The position numbers and the translations under genes were made by a program. Below the pieces are notes generated by a model. The model was not told the origin of the DNA. It did not search any database and was given only the letters and a program-made list of their open reading frames with translations. From Desulfobacteraceae bacterium (GTDB lineage Bacteria; Desulfobacterota; Desulfobacteria; Desulfobacterales; Desulfosarcinaceae), in assembly GCA_003599575.1 (NCBI GenBank), contig QZKV01000065.1:1-64000 (forward strand): a stretch of 64,000 nucleotides of DNA. The letters run 5' to 3'. Shown piece after piece: positions 38,300-46,673 of this stretch; position 1 is the first letter of the stretch, and every line of letters starts with the position of its first letter.

Positions 38300-38461
38300 T
38301 CACCCGGCACTGTGCGTTCAAGCCCCTGGACTTGAATTTGCCCAGGCAATCCACATGCGGCCGGAGACCCTGCCATGCAGTGCGCGGAGGCGATGCGGCT
38401 GATTTTGACAATGCGATGATCCGCCATTAGCCTTCGGGATCAAAAATTCAGGAGCCTGGGC

Positions 38462-39442
38462 ATGCAAGATACACTCAAAATAAAAGGCATTCACCATATT
38501 ACGGCCATTGCTGGATCGGCCGCCGGCAACTTGGCGTTTTACACCCAAGTGCTGGGGCTGCGCCTTGTGAAAAAAACCGTCAATTTCGACGACCCGTATA
38601 CCTATCACCTGTATTACGGCGATGCCGCCGGAACTCCCGGAACGATTCTGACCTTTTTCCCTTGGGAGCACCTGCCGCAAGGCCGGCCGGGTCCAGGCAT
38701 GGTAACGGCGATGGCTTTTGCGATTGCCAAAGAGGCCGTCGATTTCTGGTTGAACCGGCTGAGGGATTACAAAGTGGAGGTGCAACGATCCGAGCGGTTC
38801 GGTGAACCGGTGGTGCGCTTGAACGATCCCGACGGTCTTGGGCTTGAGTTGATCGGCATTCCCGGACCGGTCGCGACATCGGCCTGGGAAAGCGGTCCCG
38901 TGCCGGCCGCCGAGGCGATCAAGGGGTTTCATTCCGCAACCCAGGTGGTCCGGAACATCGATCACACCCAAGCGCTTCTGGCCGAGACCATGGGCATGCG
39001 GCCCGAGGGTGTCGAGGGCAAACGCCACCGTTTTCGGATGTCGCAGGGACTCTCGCCCGGAGGGCTTTACGATCTGGTGGTGGATGCGGGCGCAGCCGGA
39101 GGTTTGCAGGGCGCCGGATCGGTACACCACATCGCCTTTCGTACCCCCAGCGATGCGGCGCAGGCGGCCTGGCAGAGCCTGCTCAGACAAAAGGGCCTGC
39201 ACGTTACCCCCATTCGCGACCGGGCCTATTTCCGGTCGATCTATTTTCACGAGCCCGGCGGGGTTTTGTTTGAAATCGCCACCGAGGCTCCCGGATTCGC
39301 AATTGACGAAAGGCCTGAACATCTCGGCCGGGCATTGAAGCTGCCGCCCCAATATGAACTTATGCGCGGGGAGATCGAGCGCCACCTGAAACCCTTGGAC
39401 GCAAGCGGTCCGGCGGATCGCCCCATGGCAGTCCATCCTTAA
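38462..39442 (+). CDS. Ring-cleaving dioxygenase (glyoxalase/VOC superfamily, MhqO/PcpA-like)
   Basis: 326 residues built of two vicinal-oxygen-chelate modules. N-terminal IKGIHHITAIAG with the first metal histidine, LGLRLVKKTVNFDDP, and the second module with GSVHHIAFRTPSD and the glutamate ligand in HEPGGVLFEIATEAPGF give the His/His/Glu metal site of Fe(II) hydroquinone dioxygenases. Probable substrates are (chloro)hydroquinones or similar catechols; the precise one is unknown. CAGGAGCCTGGGC is the ribosome site. Oxygen-dependent, thus relevant to oxic exposure or quinone detoxification. Confidence 0.9.
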   Translation: MQDTLKIKGIHHITAIAGSAAGNLAFYTQVLGLRLVKKTVNFDDPYTYHLYYGDAAGTPGTILTFFPWEHLPQGRPGPGMVTAMAFAIAKEAVDFWLNRLRDYKVEVQRSERFGEPVVRLNDPDGLGLELIGIPGPVATSAWESGPVPAAEAIKGFHSATQVVRNIDHTQALLAETMGMRPEGVEGKRHRFRMSQGLSPGGLYDLVVDAGAAGGLQGAGSVHHIAFRTPSDAAQAAWQSLLRQKGLHVTPIRDRAYFRSIYFHEPGGVLFEIATEAPGFAIDERPEHLGRALKLPPQYELMRGEIERHLKPLDASGPADRPMAVHP

Positions 39443-39584
39443 GCGCACGCAACCAAGTGCTTTTTCCTACCCGACGGGTCCGCTTGGATGGCTTTAGATC
39501 TACAAGTTGGCCGCCGGGTTTTGTTGCGTCCGCGGGGCATGATCGGATCGGTCCTGCTGGCCAATGTCAGAATGCAACTGGAAT

Positions 39585-39760
39585 TGCGCCTTCGAAGAGT
39601 TGTCCAACGCAATCCAAACCGTGCAGCGCAAGCAGACCTATTTGAACCCCAAAATCTCCAATATCGTTAGAGAAAAATCTGTCAGACCGATGAACAGGGC
39701 GAGGCGGGTGCTGCCGAATGGCTCTCGGACAAGGAGCGCGAGGTGTTGCAACTGATTTGA
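39585..39760 (+). pseudogene. Relic of a LuxR/NarL-type response regulator
   Basis: In one frame 39585 onward reads CAFEELSNAIQTVQRKQTYL NPKISNIV, the linker seen after receiver domains of NarL-type regulators. After a one-base frame change near 39685 the sequence continues QTDEQGEAGAAEWLSDKERE VLQLI and hits TGA at 39758. LS-x-K/R-E-R-E-V-L-Q-L-I is the first helix of the LuxR DNA-binding domain. Receiver and most of the HTH are gone. The rest of the 340-bp gap (39443-39584) holds nothing I recognise. Confidence 0.6.
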
Positions 39761-39783
39761 CGTCCATTGAATAAAGAAGAACG

Positions 39784-40290
39784 TTATTGATCAATAAGCA
39801 AATACCCGTCTTCATCGCGTTCGACTTTGGTGATGCCGGGGTACTTTCGTTCCAGTTGTTTCAAAATGGTATCCCGGCTGACGATCTTGCGCAGCAAGCG
39901 GTCGCGTTCATGCACCAGATCCAGCGATTCCAGGGCCCTTCGCAAAGTGATCCGTAAATCATCATCATTCCAGGGCTTGAGGATGAATTTGTAAACCCCG
40001 GCCTCATTAATCGCCTGAATGGCCACATCCATTTCCGCCTGTCCGGTCAGCATGATGGAAAGCATATGCGGATAGGCCTCCTTGACCTGTTGGAGAAATT
40101 CCAGTCCATTGACATAGGGCATGTTGTAATCGGATATCACGATGCTGACGTCCCGCGCGGAAAGCAGTTTGAGCCCTTCCTCGGCATCCCGGGCCGTCAG
40201 CGTGGCATACGGTTCCTTGCGCAAGGCGCGTTCCAGCGCACTGAGCACATTTTTTTCATCATCGACGATAAGAACGGCATGGGATGGCAT
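39784..40290 (-). CDS. Response regulator, receiver domain with short C-terminal helix
   Basis: 168 residues from the ATG at 40290 (AAAGGA 9 bases upstream). Receiver domain 3-120 with acidic pocket VDDEKNV, phospho-acceptor in VISDYNMPYVNG, LTGQAEMDVAI and the RpfG-type NEAGVYKFILKPWNDDDLR. After a linker helix there is only a 30-residue tail, ending DEDGYLLIDQ, so it has no output domain and may shuttle phosphate or bind a partner. Last gene of the eight-gene signalling operon, 91 bp after the receiver-ATPase gene. Confidence 0.88.
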   Translation of the reverse strand: MPSHAVLIVDDEKNVLSALERALRKEPYATLTARDAEEGLKLLSARDVSIVISDYNMPYVNGLEFLQQVKEAYPHMLSIMLTGQAEMDVAIQAINEAGVYKFILKPWNDDDLRITLRRALESLDLVHERDRLLRKIVSRDTILKQLERKYPGITKVERDEDGYLLIDQ

Positions 40291-40381
40291 AAATATTTCC
40301 TTTCCAAACGGGCAAACGTTACCGCCTGAAGCGGGAGCTGTGTAAAAATGCCGAAAGCGGCTCCGAAAACATCTCCTTGTC

Positions 40382-42817
40382 TCACTGCAAACCGCCGACT
40401 GGCGGGTCGGTTTGCTCTGCAAGACTGCGACCGCAACTTGGACAATGGCCCCAATCTTTGGCCAGCAACTGGTGGCATCGGCCGCAAGTCCGCACGATCT
40501 CTTTGCCGCAATAGGGACAAAATGGATAGCGCTGTTCCATTAAGGCACTGCAATGCGGGCAGGTGATTTCAAGAGTGTTTTGCGGACCGAACACGCGCAG
40601 CACTTCTTCGCAACTGGTTAAACCTCCTTTAATTTTAGCCACGGCATCATCCAGCAGCGTGGTCATGCCGGTCAGTTGGGCTGCATGCAGCAGTTCCGGT
40701 TCCGTGGCATCCCGGTGGATCATACGTTTGACCTCCGCATCCACCTGGAAAATTTCATATACACCGATTCTTCCTTTATACCCCGTTTTGTTGCATTTGC
40801 TGCAGCCCGCGCCCTTATAAAAGGTAAAATCAGGCGAGACGATCTTCAGGGCGCCGAGCATATCGCGGTCCGGCAAATCCTCCACGCGGCAATGCGGACA
40901 AATGCGGCGTACCAGGCGCTGGGCCACCACACCCATCAGCGCATCGGCGATAACGAAAGAGGCCAAACCCATGTCGCGCAGGCGGGTGATGGAGGCGATG
41001 CTGGAGTTGGTGTGCAGCGTACTCAGCACCAGGTGCCCGGTCAGGGCCGCGTGAAAGGCTACTTCGGCGGTTTCGCGGTCGCGGATTTCGCCCAGCATAA
41101 TCACGTTGGGATCCTGCCGCAGAATCGAGCGCAGCACGTTGGAGAAAGAGAGGCCAATTTTTTCGCGGATATTCACCTGCTCGGCCATGGACATGAAATA
41201 TTCGACCGGATCTTCGATGGTGGTGAAGTTCTTGGTGACCTTGGCCCCCTTGCGCAGCAGACCGTACAAGGTGGTTGTTTTGCCGCTGCCGGTGGGACCT
41301 GTGGTCAGTATCAGGCCCTGCGGCCGTTCAATGAATTTGGAGATGATGGAGAGATCCCTGTCCGAAAAGCCCAGTTCTTCAATCTGCTTGCTGGCGGCGT
41401 TTTTGTCCAGGATCCTGAGCACGATCTTTTCGCCGTTGATCGTGGGCAGGGTGGAGATGCGCATATCCACCATGCGCGTGGAGGTTTTGACGGTGATGCG
41501 GCCGTCCTGGGGGCGCCGTCGTTCGGCGATATCCAGTTCGCTCATGACCTTGATCCGCGACACCATGGCCATATGCATGTTCAAGGGAATGTGCAGTTTG
41601 TCCACCAGCAGATCGTCGATGCGGTAGCGAACCATGATGTATTTGGTTTTGGGTTCGATATGCACATCGGAAGCCCCGTGTCGCAGCGCATCGGAGATGA
41701 TGGCATTGACGATCCGGATGGCCGGCGGCCTGTCTTTGGCCCGCAGGAGTTCTTCAAGGTCGGTAACCTCATCTTCCTGTTCCAAGACAATCTCGATCTG
41801 CTCGGTCGGATCCGACACTTCGAACTCGGACAGGGCGGAGGCCAGGCTTTCTCCGTCGTGGGGGTAAATTTCCTTTATCTTTTCCAGGATCTCACTGGGG
41901 GTGGCGACCAACGGCAGTATGGGCATGCCCACGATGAAGGTCAGATCATCGATTTTGGGATAGTCGGTCGGATCGGCCATGGCCACCATGAGCTTCTGAT
42001 CGCTGCGCTTGAGCGGCACCAGGAGATTCTTTTCGCAGATTTCCTGCGGTATCAGGGCGGCCAATGCTTCGGAAACTTCGAATTCGGCGGGATAAACGCG
42101 TTTGGTGTTGGTTCTGTGCTGAATCAGATCGACGATGATCTTCTCGCCGACCGCTTCGATCTGAATCAAAATTTTGGGAAGGACCTGGTTCGTCTTGGCC
42201 TGAATTGAAAGCGCCTTGTCCAGATGCGACTGCTGGATCAGATTGTCCGTGAGCAGCAGTTTGCCCAATTGGCTGCGATGGGTATTGATGAACCGACTCA
42301 ACCTTTTGATATCGTTTTTTTGGTGCGCGTTTTTTTTCCTCAGCGAACTGTTTTCGTTGATCAGATCATATTGCTCCAAGGCCAGACCCACGGTCAGCCG
42401 CAGGTCGTGATCGTTCCAGGGCTTGGTGATAAACTTGTAAACGGCGCCCTCGTTAACCGCCCCCATGACGGCATCCACATCGGCATAGCCTGTCAACATG
42501 ATCCGGATGGTTTGCGGGTATTTGGTCTTAATCTGCTTTAACAACTCCGCACCGGTCGTACCGGGCATGCGGTGGTCCGAAATCACCACCTGCACGGGCT
42601 GTTCGCATTCAAGCACGGCCAGGGCCTCCGTTGCGGATTCGGCCGTAAACAGCTCGTAATTTTCCTGCCGGAAGATCCGCCGCATGGACTTAAGGACATT
42701 GGCCTCATCATCGACAAACAGGATCTTGTAGGTCTTGGGCGGATCGCTTTTATCGGGCGGCGGTCCGGCCGGTTTGGAAGAATCATCATTGAGGAAAAGT
42801 GAAGCCAGTCTGGACAT
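40382..42817 (-). CDS. Receiver domain fused to GspE/PilB-type secretion ATPase with C-terminal double zinc ribbon
   Basis: 811 residues from the ATG at 42817; an ATG at 42853 is an alternative. Order: receiver 31-145 (phospho-site D81 in VVISDHRMPG, KPWND 133-137); linker helix; MshEN/T2SSE-N-type domain about 183-315; ATPase 360-735 with Walker A GPTGSGKTT (507-515), Asp box IEDPVEYF, Walker B NVIMLGEIRD, His box GHLVLSTLHTN and the tetracysteine C640/C643/C672/C675 typical of GspE and PilB; then a ribbon pair with CxxC at 753/756, 767/770, 778/781, 792/795. All catalytic elements look intact. The architecture suggests phosphorylation-controlled power for a type IV pilus or type II secretion machine. 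Adjacent kinases are likely phosphodonors. Confidence 0.93.
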   Translation of the reverse strand: MSRLASLFLNDDSSKPAGPPPDKSDPPKTYKILFVDDEANVLKSMRRIFRQENYELFTAESATEALAVLECEQPVQVVISDHRMPGTTGAELLKQIKTKYPQTIRIMLTGYADVDAVMGAVNEGAVYKFITKPWNDHDLRLTVGLALEQYDLINENSSLRKKNAHQKNDIKRLSRFINTHRSQLGKLLLTDNLIQQSHLDKALSIQAKTNQVLPKILIQIEAVGEKIIVDLIQHRTNTKRVYPAEFEVSEALAALIPQEICEKNLLVPLKRSDQKLMVAMADPTDYPKIDDLTFIVGMPILPLVATPSEILEKIKEIYPHDGESLASALSEFEVSDPTEQIEIVLEQEDEVTDLEELLRAKDRPPAIRIVNAIISDALRHGASDVHIEPKTKYIMVRYRIDDLLVDKLHIPLNMHMAMVSRIKVMSELDIAERRRPQDGRITVKTSTRMVDMRISTLPTINGEKIVLRILDKNAASKQIEELGFSDRDLSIISKFIERPQGLILTTGPTGSGKTTTLYGLLRKGAKVTKNFTTIEDPVEYFMSMAEQVNIREKIGLSFSNVLRSILRQDPNVIMLGEIRDRETAEVAFHAALTGHLVLSTLHTNSSIASITRLRDMGLASFVIADALMGVVAQRLVRRICPHCRVEDLPDRDMLGALKIVSPDFTFYKGAGCSKCNKTGYKGRIGVYEIFQVDAEVKRMIHRDATEPELLHAAQLTGMTTLLDDAVAKIKGGLTSCEEVLRVFGPQNTLEITCPHCSALMEQRYPFCPYCGKEIVRTCGRCHQLLAKDWGHCPSCGRSLAEQTDPPVGGLQ

Positions 42818-42863
42818 CGATTTACCTGTCCGGCCGTGCCGGTTTACCGGCATCGGGCCATTA

Positions 42864-44249
42864 TCAAGCGTTTTGCACCGGCAGGCTGACGATCATCACG
42901 GTGCCTCGGCCAACAGTGCTTTCCACTGAAATGCGGCCGTGATGCGTTTGGACAATATTGTAGGCCAGGTTGAGCCCCAAACCGGTTCCCTGGCCCACCT
43001 CGCGGGTGGTGAAAAACGGCTCGAAAAGCCTGGCGCGATGGTCCGGCCGGATGCCCGGCCCGCTGTCGCTGATACGGATGTCAATCATTTCTTGGACTGC
43101 ACGGGTCATGATGCCGATATCCCCCTTCTCGCCGACGGCCTGCAGTGCGTTGAGCAGGATCTGGAAAAAAACCTGGCTAAGCTCTCTGGGACGGCCGACC
43201 ACGGCGGGCAGCGGACAGTAATCCTTGATAATCCTGACCCCGGGCTTGATTTGACTTTTCAGGACGGCCAGCGCATTGTCCAGGCAGGCATTGATATCCA
43301 CGCATTCCTTGGCTTCCACGCCGGGATGGGAAAAATCCCTCAGGTTCTGGACAATGGCCTGGATCCGGCGGGCACCTTCCAGCGATTCATCGATCAGCTG
43401 CCCGGTGTCTTCGAGAACAAAATCGATATCCATTGTTGTCCTCACCTGATCTATGGCGGCCATCCCCTGGCGCAAGAGGACGGCCGAATGCTTTGGATCG
43501 GCCGGGTCACCGAGCAGCCCCAACAATCCTTGGTATTGGCGGATCAAATCGGCCAAGGCCGAAGAGGAGTGCTTCAAAGTGTTCAGGTTGCTGATGACGA
43601 AGCCGATTGGATTGTTGATCTCATGCGCCATACCGGCTGCGAGTTGGCCGATCGAGGCCAGTTTTTCCTGCTGCAGCATCCTCAATTGAGCTTCCTGGAT
43701 GTCACGGGTTTTGCGTTCGACCTCCTGTTCGAGATTTTCGGCCAGCCGGCGGTATTTTTCCTCCGATACCTGAAGCCGGGCGGCCCTGTCTTTCAACTGA
43801 TTGTAGGATTCCGTCACCACCTGGACATGCAGCCCGGCGGTCATCTTGTTCTGATAGGTGATGAATATTATTCTGTTGAGCGCATTGGCCATGAACCTGC
43901 CCATTGGCAAAAGGCAGTGCGCATCGCAATGCCGCGGCGGCTGAAAGCAAAGATATCCGATCTGATCCAGCTCGTGCAGCAGGGGGAAAAAGAACGCGTT
44001 TGCCTCGCCGGCGTTCACCATTATGAAGTTGCGGGGCTCCTTGCGAAGCATTTGCATGGCTTCATCGACCGATTCAGGCAAAACGGCCCCCCCGGCATAG
44101 TGAACTTCTCCGGCGGGCGAAAGAATACAAACCGGGAGCCAGGCCGCAATCTCTTCCATCAGCCCGGCAATCATCGATTCCGGAAGCAGATCGGAAAGAC
44201 CGTATTCACGATCGAACTGCTCTGCGGGGATATACTCTTCTTCTTCCAT
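42864..44249 (-). CDS. Soluble histidine kinase
   Basis: 461 residues without membrane helices, so cytosolic. N-terminal 140 residues form an unrecognised, possibly GAF-like sensor with several cysteines (PPRHCDAHC). A coiled coil (150-195) leads to the HisKA box GQLAAGMAHEINNPIGF with H209, followed by HATPase motifs (QVFFQILLNALQAVGE, DSGPGIRPDHRARLFEPFF, GTGLGLNLAYNIV). The kinase core is close to that of the larger kinase at 48.1-50.2 kb, pointing to a duplication. It is 35 bp after the GTPase gene and 46 bp before the receiver-ATPase gene. Confidence 0.92.
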   Translation of the reverse strand: MEEEEYIPAEQFDREYGLSDLLPESMIAGLMEEIAAWLPVCILSPAGEVHYAGGAVLPESVDEAMQMLRKEPRNFIMVNAGEANAFFFPLLHELDQIGYLCFQPPRHCDAHCLLPMGRFMANALNRIIFITYQNKMTAGLHVQVVTESYNQLKDRAARLQVSEEKYRRLAENLEQEVERKTRDIQEAQLRMLQQEKLASIGQLAAGMAHEINNPIGFVISNLNTLKHSSSALADLIRQYQGLLGLLGDPADPKHSAVLLRQGMAAIDQVRTTMDIDFVLEDTGQLIDESLEGARRIQAIVQNLRDFSHPGVEAKECVDINACLDNALAVLKSQIKPGVRIIKDYCPLPAVVGRPRELSQVFFQILLNALQAVGEKGDIGIMTRAVQEMIDIRISDSGPGIRPDHRARLFEPFFTTREVGQGTGLGLNLAYNIVQTHHGRISVESTVGRGTVMIVSLPVQNA

Positions 44250-44284
44250 AGCGCTTGCATCCTGAATAGGTTAACCCAACCAAC

Positions 44285-44926
44285 TCAACACAACACCTGC
44301 ATGAAATGCGCTGGTTCGAGCCCGTACGTTTCGCGCAACCGATGCCGTTCATCCAGGCAGCGATAGGTTTCGGAAAGCAGGCGCTGGAAGGTTTCCCGCA
44401 CGCCCCGGCCTTGTAATGCGGCGCCGAATGTAATGGGAAGCCCGCTGGGGGACCAGCGGTTCAGAATCTCCTGCTCGGCGACGATATCGGGCAGGTCGCG
44501 CTTGTTGAATTGAACCACCAGCGGCATGTGATCGAAATCGAGTCCCACCCGGTTGGCATTTTTTTCCAAGTTGTCGAAGCTTTCAAAATTGCTCACCGCC
44601 TGGGTGCTCTGCGAGTCGGCCACGAACACGACCCCATCGGCTCTTGAAAGTACGGCTTTACGGGTGGCATCATGGGCCACCTGGCCGGGCACGGTGAAGA
44701 GTTTGAACTTCAGCGTGAATCCGCTGTCCAGCCGCACTGCCAGCGGCAGCAAATCAAAAAACAGCGTCCGGTCTCCTTTGGTTTCAAGACTCATCAGCTC
44801 GCCACACTGACGGCCGGCCAGAAAATCGTGCAGCCGCATCAGATTGGTGGTCTTGCCGCTCAAGGCGGGTCCATAATAGACGAGCTTGATGACGATTTTC
44901 TTACCCTCTTGATTGAACTCGACCAT
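44285..44926 (-). CDS. MglA-like small Ras-type GTPase
   Basis: 213 residues. P-loop GPALSGKTTN (19-28), switch region with LETKGDRTLFFDLLPL, the MglA-specific TVPGQ in place of DxxGQ, and NKRDLPD for guanine specificity. The family includes MglA of Myxococcus, which sets cell polarity and controls type IV pili and gliding; many uncharacterised relatives sit in signalling operons. No MglB (roadblock) partner gene is present nearby. Start has AGGAATACGCC upstream. It lies between response regulator and kinase genes. Confidence 0.9.
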   Translation of the reverse strand: MVEFNQEGKKIVIKLVYYGPALSGKTTNLMRLHDFLAGRQCGELMSLETKGDRTLFFDLLPLAVRLDSGFTLKFKLFTVPGQVAHDATRKAVLSRADGVVFVADSQSTQAVSNFESFDNLEKNANRVGLDFDHMPLVVQFNKRDLPDIVAEQEILNRWSPSGLPITFGAALQGRGVRETFQRLLSETYRCLDERHRLRETYGLEPAHFMQVLC

Positions 44927-44983
44927 GGCGTATTCCTGGTCCGTGGTTGTACTCTGCGGACCGGTTTGCCTCCGACCGGTGCA

Positions 44984-45814
44984 TCAGCCTGCTTGAGGCA
45001 GCATCGTGATGATGACGCCGCTGTTGCTGAACCGGCCGGTCAGCGGAATCAACTGCAGATGGTACGCTTGAGCGCTGCGTTTGCCTTGAACGCGTATCTG
45101 CCGTTTTTCCAAAGAAGTAATGGTTTGTTGAAGTTCGTCCGCACTCAATCCGTCGAAGTATTCAATGATCGAGCTTCCGAAGTCGATCGTCTGCTCCGCG
45201 TGGAATTGCTTCTGAGCCGCCCGGTTGGCGAAAACAATCATCATTTCGGAACTGACGCCCACGATGGGCGAAGGCAGGTCTTCCAGCATGGCTTGGGAAA
45301 GCTGCAGGGCCCGATTTTGCATTTCCAGCACCTGGGTGCGCTCCTCCACAATGCTTTCCAGCTTTTCATTGATCGCTTTTAATTCTTCATTGGTCTGAAG
45401 CGCCATTTCATAAAGCCGCTTGTTGTCCTGAATCAGGTCATACTGCTCCAAGGCCTGGCGGATTTCCAAAGTCAGATGCTGATCGTTCCACGGCTTGAGG
45501 AAGAACTTATAGATATGCCCCTCGTTGATGGAGTTGGTGATCGTGTCGACATCCGTATAGCCGGTGAGGATGATGCGCAGGATATGCGGATAGAGCACCT
45601 TGATCTGGCTGAATAACTCCGTGCCGTTCATTTCGGGCATGCGCTGATCGGAGATGACCACATGGACGTCGTTTTCAGCCAAAACGGTCAAGGCTTCCTG
45701 CCCGCTGGTGCAGGTCAGCAGTCGATAAGCTTCTTTGCGCAAGAGGCGTTTTAAGGCATTTAAAATATTTTTCTCATCATCGACGCACAGCACTGTATGT
45801 GTGAGAGCCTGCAT
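44984..45814 (-). CDS. Response regulator with C-terminal PAS-like domain
   Basis: 276 residues. Receiver 5-122 with VDDEKNI, D56 in VISDQRMPEMNG, LTGYTDVDTI and FFLKPWNDQHL. A coiled coil (about 135-175, ELKAINEKLESIVEERTQVL) connects to a PAS-like domain (175-270) reading LPSPIVGVSSEMMIVFANRA and ending HLQLIPLTGRFSNSGVIITM. No catalytic output. AAAGGA precedes the ATG. It follows the HDOD gene by 4 bp. Confidence 0.88.
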   Translation of the reverse strand: MQALTHTVLCVDDEKNILNALKRLLRKEAYRLLTCTSGQEALTVLAENDVHVVISDQRMPEMNGTELFSQIKVLYPHILRIILTGYTDVDTITNSINEGHIYKFFLKPWNDQHLTLEIRQALEQYDLIQDNKRLYEMALQTNEELKAINEKLESIVEERTQVLEMQNRALQLSQAMLEDLPSPIVGVSSEMMIVFANRAAQKQFHAEQTIDFGSSIIEYFDGLSADELQQTITSLEKRQIRVQGKRSAQAYHLQLIPLTGRFSNSGVIITMLPQAG

Positions 45815-45818
45815 ATGC

Positions 45819-46673
45819 CTATCCTTTATTCAAGAACGACCATACTGCATCTACTTCTTTTTTAACCTCCGAGTACCAGTTGACCCCGCTTTTCAGAGCC
45901 TCCGCTATTACCGCGCGTATTACTTCGGGCTTGCGATCCAACTGGAGCTGATAGCCTTTTTCTCCGTTCATCATATGCGCCAGATTGTTGGCGGTGTTCA
46001 CAACCACCACCAGAGACGAGCGGGAGGCCTGCTCGGAGGCGCTGTGATGGTATTGAATCGCCTGGTTCAGAGTTTCCGGCAGCATCCATTGCTGGGCCAG
46101 ATAGGCACCGATCAGGTTGTGCGGACAACTGCACAATTTGAGTTCGGCATCGTAAAAAGCCAGACCGTCCTGTCCGGCGGCCCGCAAAATAGCGATCAAC
46201 TCCGCGGGAAAAAAATCGGCCAGCACGACCTTGCCGATATCGTGCAGCAGACCGGCCGTGAAGGCATCCTCCGGCAAAGCCAAGCGGGTCTTGACCCCCA
46301 GATAGCGGCTCAATACGGCCACTTGGATGGCATGCTTCCAGAAAGCCTCGATTTTGAATTCGGGCAGCTCTTTTTTCAGCGCCAGCGTATCGATCACCGT
46401 CACAGTAATGACCGCATTGCGTACGGTATTGTACCCCAGCAAGGTGACGGCATGCCCTACACTTTTGACCTTGCTTTTGAAGCCGTAAAAGGAAGAGTTC
46501 ACCAGCCGCAGTATTTTCAACACCAGGCTCTGATCCTTGGACAGCAGGTCGACCAACTGCTCCAGAGGCGAATCGAAATCCTGAAGCAGCCGGTTGACTT
46601 CCAGCGCAATGATCGGAAGGGTGGGCAGATTGTTGATGGAACGCATTTTTTTTAGAACTTGGTCACGATTCAT
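45819..46673 (-). CDS. HDOD-domain signalling protein
   Basis: 284 residues consisting mainly of one HDOD domain: INNLPTLPIIALEVNRLLQD at the start, LSKDQSLVLKILRLVNSSFY, SVGHAVTLLGYNTVRNAV, then the degenerate HD site AGLLHDIGKVVLADFFP and YHHSASEQAS. HDOD proteins are regulators without proven enzyme activity in most cases; here the HD pair (HDIGK) is retained. Its ATG overlaps the end of the HD-GYP gene by 4 bp (ATGA), so the two are translationally coupled. Confidence 0.9.
   Translation of the reverse strand: MNRDQVLKKMRSINNLPTLPIIALEVNRLLQDFDSPLEQLVDLLSKDQSLVLKILRLVNSSFYGFKSKVKSVGHAVTLLGYNTVRNAVITVTVIDTLALKKELPEFKIEAFWKHAIQVAVLSRYLGVKTRLALPEDAFTAGLLHDIGKVVLADFFPAELIAILRAAGQDGLAFYDAELKLCSCPHNLIGAYLAQQWMLPETLNQAIQYHHSASEQASRSSLVVVVNTANNLAHMMNGEKGYQLQLDRKPEVIRAVIAEALKSGVNWYSEVKKEVDAVWSFLNKG

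Noticed and set aside
40676-42208. 510-codon plus-strand frame opposite the receiver-ATPase gene
   Set aside because: Composition shadow; minus strand has full ATPase motifs.
42939-44366. 475-codon plus-strand frame opposite the 44-kb kinase
   Set aside because: Shadow of the kinase gene, no ribosome site or domain.
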